Assembly: GCA_009829735.1 (NCBI GenBank)
Contig: CM020619.1
Coordinates: 16,993,816-17,057,815 of the forward strand
DNA: 64,000 nt
DNA from: Pyropia yezoensis
Taxonomy: Eukaryota > Rhodophyta > Bangiophyceae > Bangiales > Bangiaceae
Direction: 5' to 3'
Position numbers and translations under genes: made by a program. A model generated the notes under the pieces. It was not told the origin of the DNA and ran no database searches. It saw nothing but the letters and a program-made list of their open reading frames with translations. Below, piece by piece: positions 59,763-64,000 of the stretch. Each line of letters opens with the position of its first letter. Positions within the stretch are counted from its first letter, which is position 1.

Positions 59763-61262
59763 GGTGGGTGTGGCCGGCGCGGGGAAGAAGCGAAGGGGGG
59801 GGGGGGAGCAAAGGGGGAGGGAAGGTGATGGGAAGGGGGCGGCACCAATCGGAGAAGCGGGAGTGGCCGCTTGGCCAGACAGGCCACGGAGCGGGGGACA
59901 GCCAGGGAGAGAAGATCGAAGCAAGAGGGCGGAAGGCGTGCCGGCTCAGCCAGTCGAGTCTGTCACCAGCTGCGCCAAGAGTGGCGGCGTCTCAAGGGCC
60001 GGCACACAACCCTCACCAGTATCACGAGCTATGGCCCACTGGGGAGGAATGAGGGGGGGATGGGGCGGTGGGGGGGGGGCCATGAGGCGGCTACGGTATC
60101 TATGTATGTCTACTCCGACGCAGCACAGCGGCGGCAGCGACACGGGACGCACCCGCCGGCGCACTCACACGCAGCAGGGCAGTCTCGCGCCAAATGGGAG
60201 CGTCTGGGATGCCAAGAGTTTCGATATGGACGCCACGTGTGATCCACCGCCAAGCTGGCGCTCACAGCTTTGTTCGAGCAACAGCTCAGGATGTGACCAA
60301 TGGGTCGGATCAAGTGACAGATCAAGTGACAGTCCGTTGGTAAACCCCCGGCCGGGGGTCACGCCAGGTGGACAACGTCCGGAGCGGGACAACGAGAGAG
60401 AGGAGTGGCGACTGACGAAGCCAGAGTGCCGCCCCCAGGGGGCGCACTCAATCCGAAAAAGACGGGGCACAGCTGGTGGGCCGGACGAGCCGCAAAGAGG
60501 GCGCCGTCGCACGGGAGATCCTGGGCGTCCAGACCCTGACGCCGGGAGGCAAGCGTGTGGATGGGTCGATGGGCATGCCAGCAGAGTGACAGGAGCGCAC
60601 AGTACACCAGAGCGCCAGCGAGCGGTGCGGAGCACTACACGTAGCAAGCGTGCTGCGCGCCCACGTACGTGGGTGGCTCACCACGAGTGAGGTGGGCCGC
60701 GCCCTCTGTGGGGTCTTCCGCGGCCGCGCAGAGCGGTGTCGCCCCTCCTGACGGCTCATCCCATCTCGGCGCGCCGCCCCCCCTCCGCCATCCCCCGTCG
60801 TGAGCGGCGGCTGGCGCTTGCCGCCCGTGCGCCACATCCACATCTTCCTTTTTTCAACAGCCGCTCGCTCCCCAAGCGCGTACACCCCAATCAGAGCCCC
60901 ACACGCTCCCCGCCCGCTCCCCATCCGCTCGGCGGTTGCCCCCTCATGGGCCCCGGGGCCACCGGCGGTGAGCCCCCACCCATCGAAGTTGGGAACGCTC
61001 CCCGGTCTGCCGACGCGTCTGCTCTGCCCATCGCCGCGACCTGGCGCCCCGGCGCCGCCATCGCCGCCCGAGGCCGCCCTCCCCACCACCCCACTCCGAC
61101 GCTTCATTTGGGTCGTGACCTCCAGCGCCGCGCTCGCAACCACTGCGCTGGGACGTGCGATGCGGAGGCTGCCAGTGTGTTTGCCGCCCGTCATCCCGGC
61201 CCGGCACCCCCGCCGCCGGCACCCCCCCACCGCAGTCGCTTTCCGCAGGATCAAAGGCGACG
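59763..61262. promoter_or_regulatory. Upstream of PCNA-like gene and intergenic
   Basis: The first ~70 bases form a pyrimidine tract on the minus strand. The rest is mixed: a 12 bp tandem repeat (GATCAAGTGACA twice, 60310-60333) and a C-rich stretch near 60770-60960. No gene is recognised. Confidence 0.35.
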
Positions 61263-62180
61263 ATGGAGGGGGACCTCGCGCCTCTCGGCCCCGCTATTGC
61301 GTTGGATGATGTGGAGATTGTTCAGTGGGGGGGGTGGTGATACGTAAAGATGGTGTGTTTTGCTGCCCGTCGCTCCCCACCGCCCCCCTTCGCCCTCTCA
61401 TATACTCCCGCGGGCTCCCCCGCAGCCCCCACACGCACGGCCGCCCACTCACGCCAGACATCCCTCCCGGGGCAAACGGGCCCCTCCAGACGGTCCTCCT
61501 CTCGCCCCCCCCCCACTGCCTGCTGCCCACCCCGCCCCTTCCCCCGCTGAGCTTCTCCCCGTCCGGACCACGGCGCCCTACGGCCACCCCCCCCCCCCCC
61601 GAGCCACACCCTGCACCCTGCCTCTCCCCCACCTCCCCCGGCGGGACCTGGCGGAGTCGGGAAGGGCCAGAGGTAGGGTGGGGGAGGCGGGAGGAGGGGG
61701 GGTGGGGCGGGCACCCGAATTGCACCCACCCGCCCTCCCCCCTCCCCCCGCAAGCCTTGGGCGCTGTGCTCGAGTCCGCCAGACACACCGCCGCGCCATA
61801 TTCCACCTTGCCGCCCGTGGCGCTCGTTGCCGTCCCACGCAGCGCCTCGCCCACCCCCCGTCCTGCCACCTGCTGAGGCCGCCACCAGTTCGCGCGCCCG
61901 ACACGCCGGTGCGTCCGCTGCCACCGGTTCCACGTCCGCCACGTCACCTCGGACCCAGCAGTCCACGGACGCCGCTCCCCCCCCCACCGCCCCGCGCGAC
62001 ACCCACGACTGGCCGCGGTGGCTGCCCCCACCCACCTCCCCCCGCTCGCCCGTCCCGTGCCACGTCCGCGGCGCCCCCGCCGCTCAGTTTCCCGCGCAAT
62101 TGCACGGCTTTCCCTCGGGTGGGAGCGTAACGTTGCAGCGGGGGCATGATACAATCGGGGAGGGGGGAAAATCCCCGACC
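61263..62180. other. C-rich intergenic; one short candidate ORF
   Basis: 61263-61340 reads MEGDLAPLGPAIALDDVEIV followed by a stop within a few codons, possibly a first exon, unsupported otherwise. The remainder is C-runs and CCAC repeats without conserved coding. Confidence 0.25.
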
Positions 62181-62189
62181 CGTCCAACA

Positions 62190-63752
62190 GAGATGGTGGC
62201 GCTACTGCTGGCCGCTTCAGCGCCCGTCGGTGCACCATACGCCTGATGCGACACGTTGCTGCACTTGGCGGCCCGCATGGATGCCAACAAGGTGGTGTCC
62301 GCGCTGCTGGCCGCGTCGGCGCCCGTGAATGTGGCAAACGCGAATGGCGACACGCCGCTCCACCTGGCAGCCTTGGAGGATCACGTGGAGGTGTTGAGGG
62401 CGCTGCTGATGGCGAAGGTTCTCTTGAACGCGGTCAACAGGCAACTGAACACGCCCCTTCACCGTGCGGCCGGGGCGGGCCACATGAGGACCGTAGCAAC
62501 GCTGCTCAATGCAACGGCTGCCGTGGATGCGGCCAACGCGATAGGGGACACGGCGCTTCACGTGGCGGCCTTGATGAATCACGTGGAGGTGGTGGCGACG
62601 CTACTGTTTGCGGCGGCGCCAGTGAATGCGGTGAACAAGAATCACGACACGCTGCTGCTCCGAGCGGCCAGGTGCGGTCGCTCGGAGGCGGTGACGGCCC
62701 TGATAGCTGCGTCGGCATCCGTGAGTGCGCGCAACAAGGTCGGTGACACGCCCCTCCATAATGCAGCGGTGTCCGGCAGGATGAAGTCGGTTGAGGCGCT
62801 GCTGGCCGCGTCGGCGTCTGTAGACGCGGCAAACAAGAATCACGACACGCCCTTGCATGGGGCGGGGGGCTGCGGTCGCCCAGACCTTGTGTCGGCGCTG
62901 CTAGCGGCGTCCGCGTTCGTGAATGTGAGCAACAAGGTCGGGAACACGCCGCTACACGAGGCGGCCAAGTCCGGTCACACGGCGGTGGTGAATGTGCTGT
63001 TGGCTGCGGGGGCGATTGTGAACGCGGCCAACACCGATGGCGACACGCCGCTCGGAATGACGATCAGCAGTATTGAGGCGGGGAGGGTCAAGCCTGTGGC
63101 CCTGAGGAGCACCATTGCGGTACTGGGGGCACGAGGTGCTTCTGTGCCTACGACCCAGGAGGCCGTACGCTCCCTGGCCGGCAAGCGCACGCCCCCCTGG
63201 TCCGTTCCTTCGAGCCCCTTCCTGGCAATGGAACGGGAGCAGGAGGCCGGTGTGCACAAGCAGCGGCGGGTCACCGCGCAGGTGATCCCCTTGGCCGGTG
63301 GGTCACAGATGCCCCAGGAGCCGGGGTCAGATGTTCCCTTCTATGTCCCCGATGAGGAGGCTGCTGCTCGGGAAGGCCGCACAGCCTCCGCAACCTCCAT
63401 CCCGTATCGGACCATTCTCGAAGTTCGAAGCGGCACCACAGCACCGCACGCCACACTGTCATCGGCTGTCCTATTGGAACCCCCTGGTCGCAGCGCAGCG
63501 GCTGGCTCAGGGGGCAACGGCAGCTGTGAACGACCTTCCCCGCAATCACGTGTGGCTGTTGCAGCTGGTGCGCCTGATCTGGCCCCTGCGGCACCTCTGC
63601 CTTTTCTGGCCCATGCGGCACCTCTGCCTTTTCTGACCCATGCTCCTCGAGAGCGACCCTCTGCACAAAGTGGTGAAGCAAGGGAGGAGGGATCGCGATC
63701 ACATTCGCCCCCTGGAGGAGCCGCAACCGTGCATGCTAGTGCCCAACCATAG
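62190..63752 (+). pseudogene. Ankyrin-repeat protein with an in-frame stop
   Basis: At least seven 33-residue ankyrin repeats, e.g. NGDTPLHLAALEDHVEVLRA, IGDTALHVAALMNHVEVVAT, VGNTPLHEAAKSGHTAVVNV, followed by a ~210-residue low-complexity tail with a short direct repeat (APLPFLAHAAPLPFLTHA). The reading frame carries ankyrin-like sequence (EMVALLLAASAPVGAPYA) before a TGA at 62244-62246 and resumes directly after it (CDTLLHLAARMDANK). Either the first repeat is lost to a nonsense change, or translation starts at the Met at 62277 and the gene is functional. It is likely a protein-binding scaffold. Repeat consensus is clear. Confidence 0.7.
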
Positions 63753-63808
63753 CCCTCTCCCTTGCCCCGCCTTTCAAGTGCGGGAAGCTCCCCACTTCCC
63801 CCCGCCTC

Positions 63809-64000
63809 GAGCGGCTCCCACGAGCCCCCGCCTCCCTGCAGGGCCACCCACATGGGCCCGCTATCAGAGCCCGGGGTCTCCACAGCCGGGCCTTTTCGCG
63901 CGACTTTCTTACCAACGTCCTAGCCTGGGGCTGTGACGTCGTGGCCGCCAAGCTGGTGGCCTTTGTGACGGCGGGCTACCCCCCCGACGCACTTGCCTCC
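63809..64000 (+). CDS. Partial unknown ORF running off the window
   Basis: An open frame with protein-like composition (AIRARGLHSRAFSRDFLTNV, then LAWGCDVVAAKLVAFVTAGY) continues to the last base. It lies 57 bp after the ankyrin stop and in another frame. The start is not visible. No family is recognised. Confidence 0.3.

Overview
The window looks like nuclear DNA of a GC-rich, intron-poor alga. A bangiophyte red alga of the Porphyra/Pyropia type is my best guess. This is inferred from the gene set (class II photolyase, MAK16, LAMMER kinase, complex I 75 kDa subunit), the very high GC, the long Gly/Ala/Pro tracts, the two short GT-AG introns and the chromodomain Ty3/gypsy elements. No species-level marker was checked.

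Positions 1 to about 19,000 are a nested retrotransposon island with milder base composition. Two Ty3/gypsy families can be separated. Element A (1631-13794, minus strand) has two ~846 bp LTRs, a primer-binding site, a polypurine tract and a perfect 5 bp target-site duplication (CGCTG). Element B is present as three copies. Copy 1 (1-1625 plus 13800-14200) is the host sequence that A landed in. Copy 2 (7293-12310) lies inside A. Copy 3 (14201-19006) shares one LTR in tandem with copy 1. B carries a large ORF antisense to and convergent with pol, between pol and the 3' LTR, and this ORF is studded with perfect palindromes with a CAA(C/G)TTG core. All copies carry stops or frameshifts.

From about 20,000 on, the window is a host-gene region with extreme GC. 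In order: MAK16 (+), class II photolyase (-), a fragment duplicated from the kinase 5' exon, an intron-containing tRNA (-), protein-L-isoaspartate methyltransferase (+), an O-fucosyltransferase-like Golgi protein (-), a simple-repeat desert, a LAMMER/CLK kinase (+), a DUF3754/TMEM143-like membrane protein (-), a divergently placed BAG6-like ubiquitin-domain protein (+), a low-complexity stretch with one doubtful gene, a TIR transposon, two inverted near-identical secreted spondin-N proteins, a mitochondrial complex I subunit that lacks its Fe-S domain (split Nad11/NDUFS1, +), a PCNA-like sliding clamp with a homopolymer frameshift (-), and a broken ankyrin-repeat gene (+).

The host genes are not a pathway cluster. 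They are mostly unrelated housekeeping functions. The points of most interest are the antisense ORF and palindromes of element B, the split Nad11, and the inverted spondin pair, which shows a sharp conversion boundary and a natural 'empty site' for the transposon.
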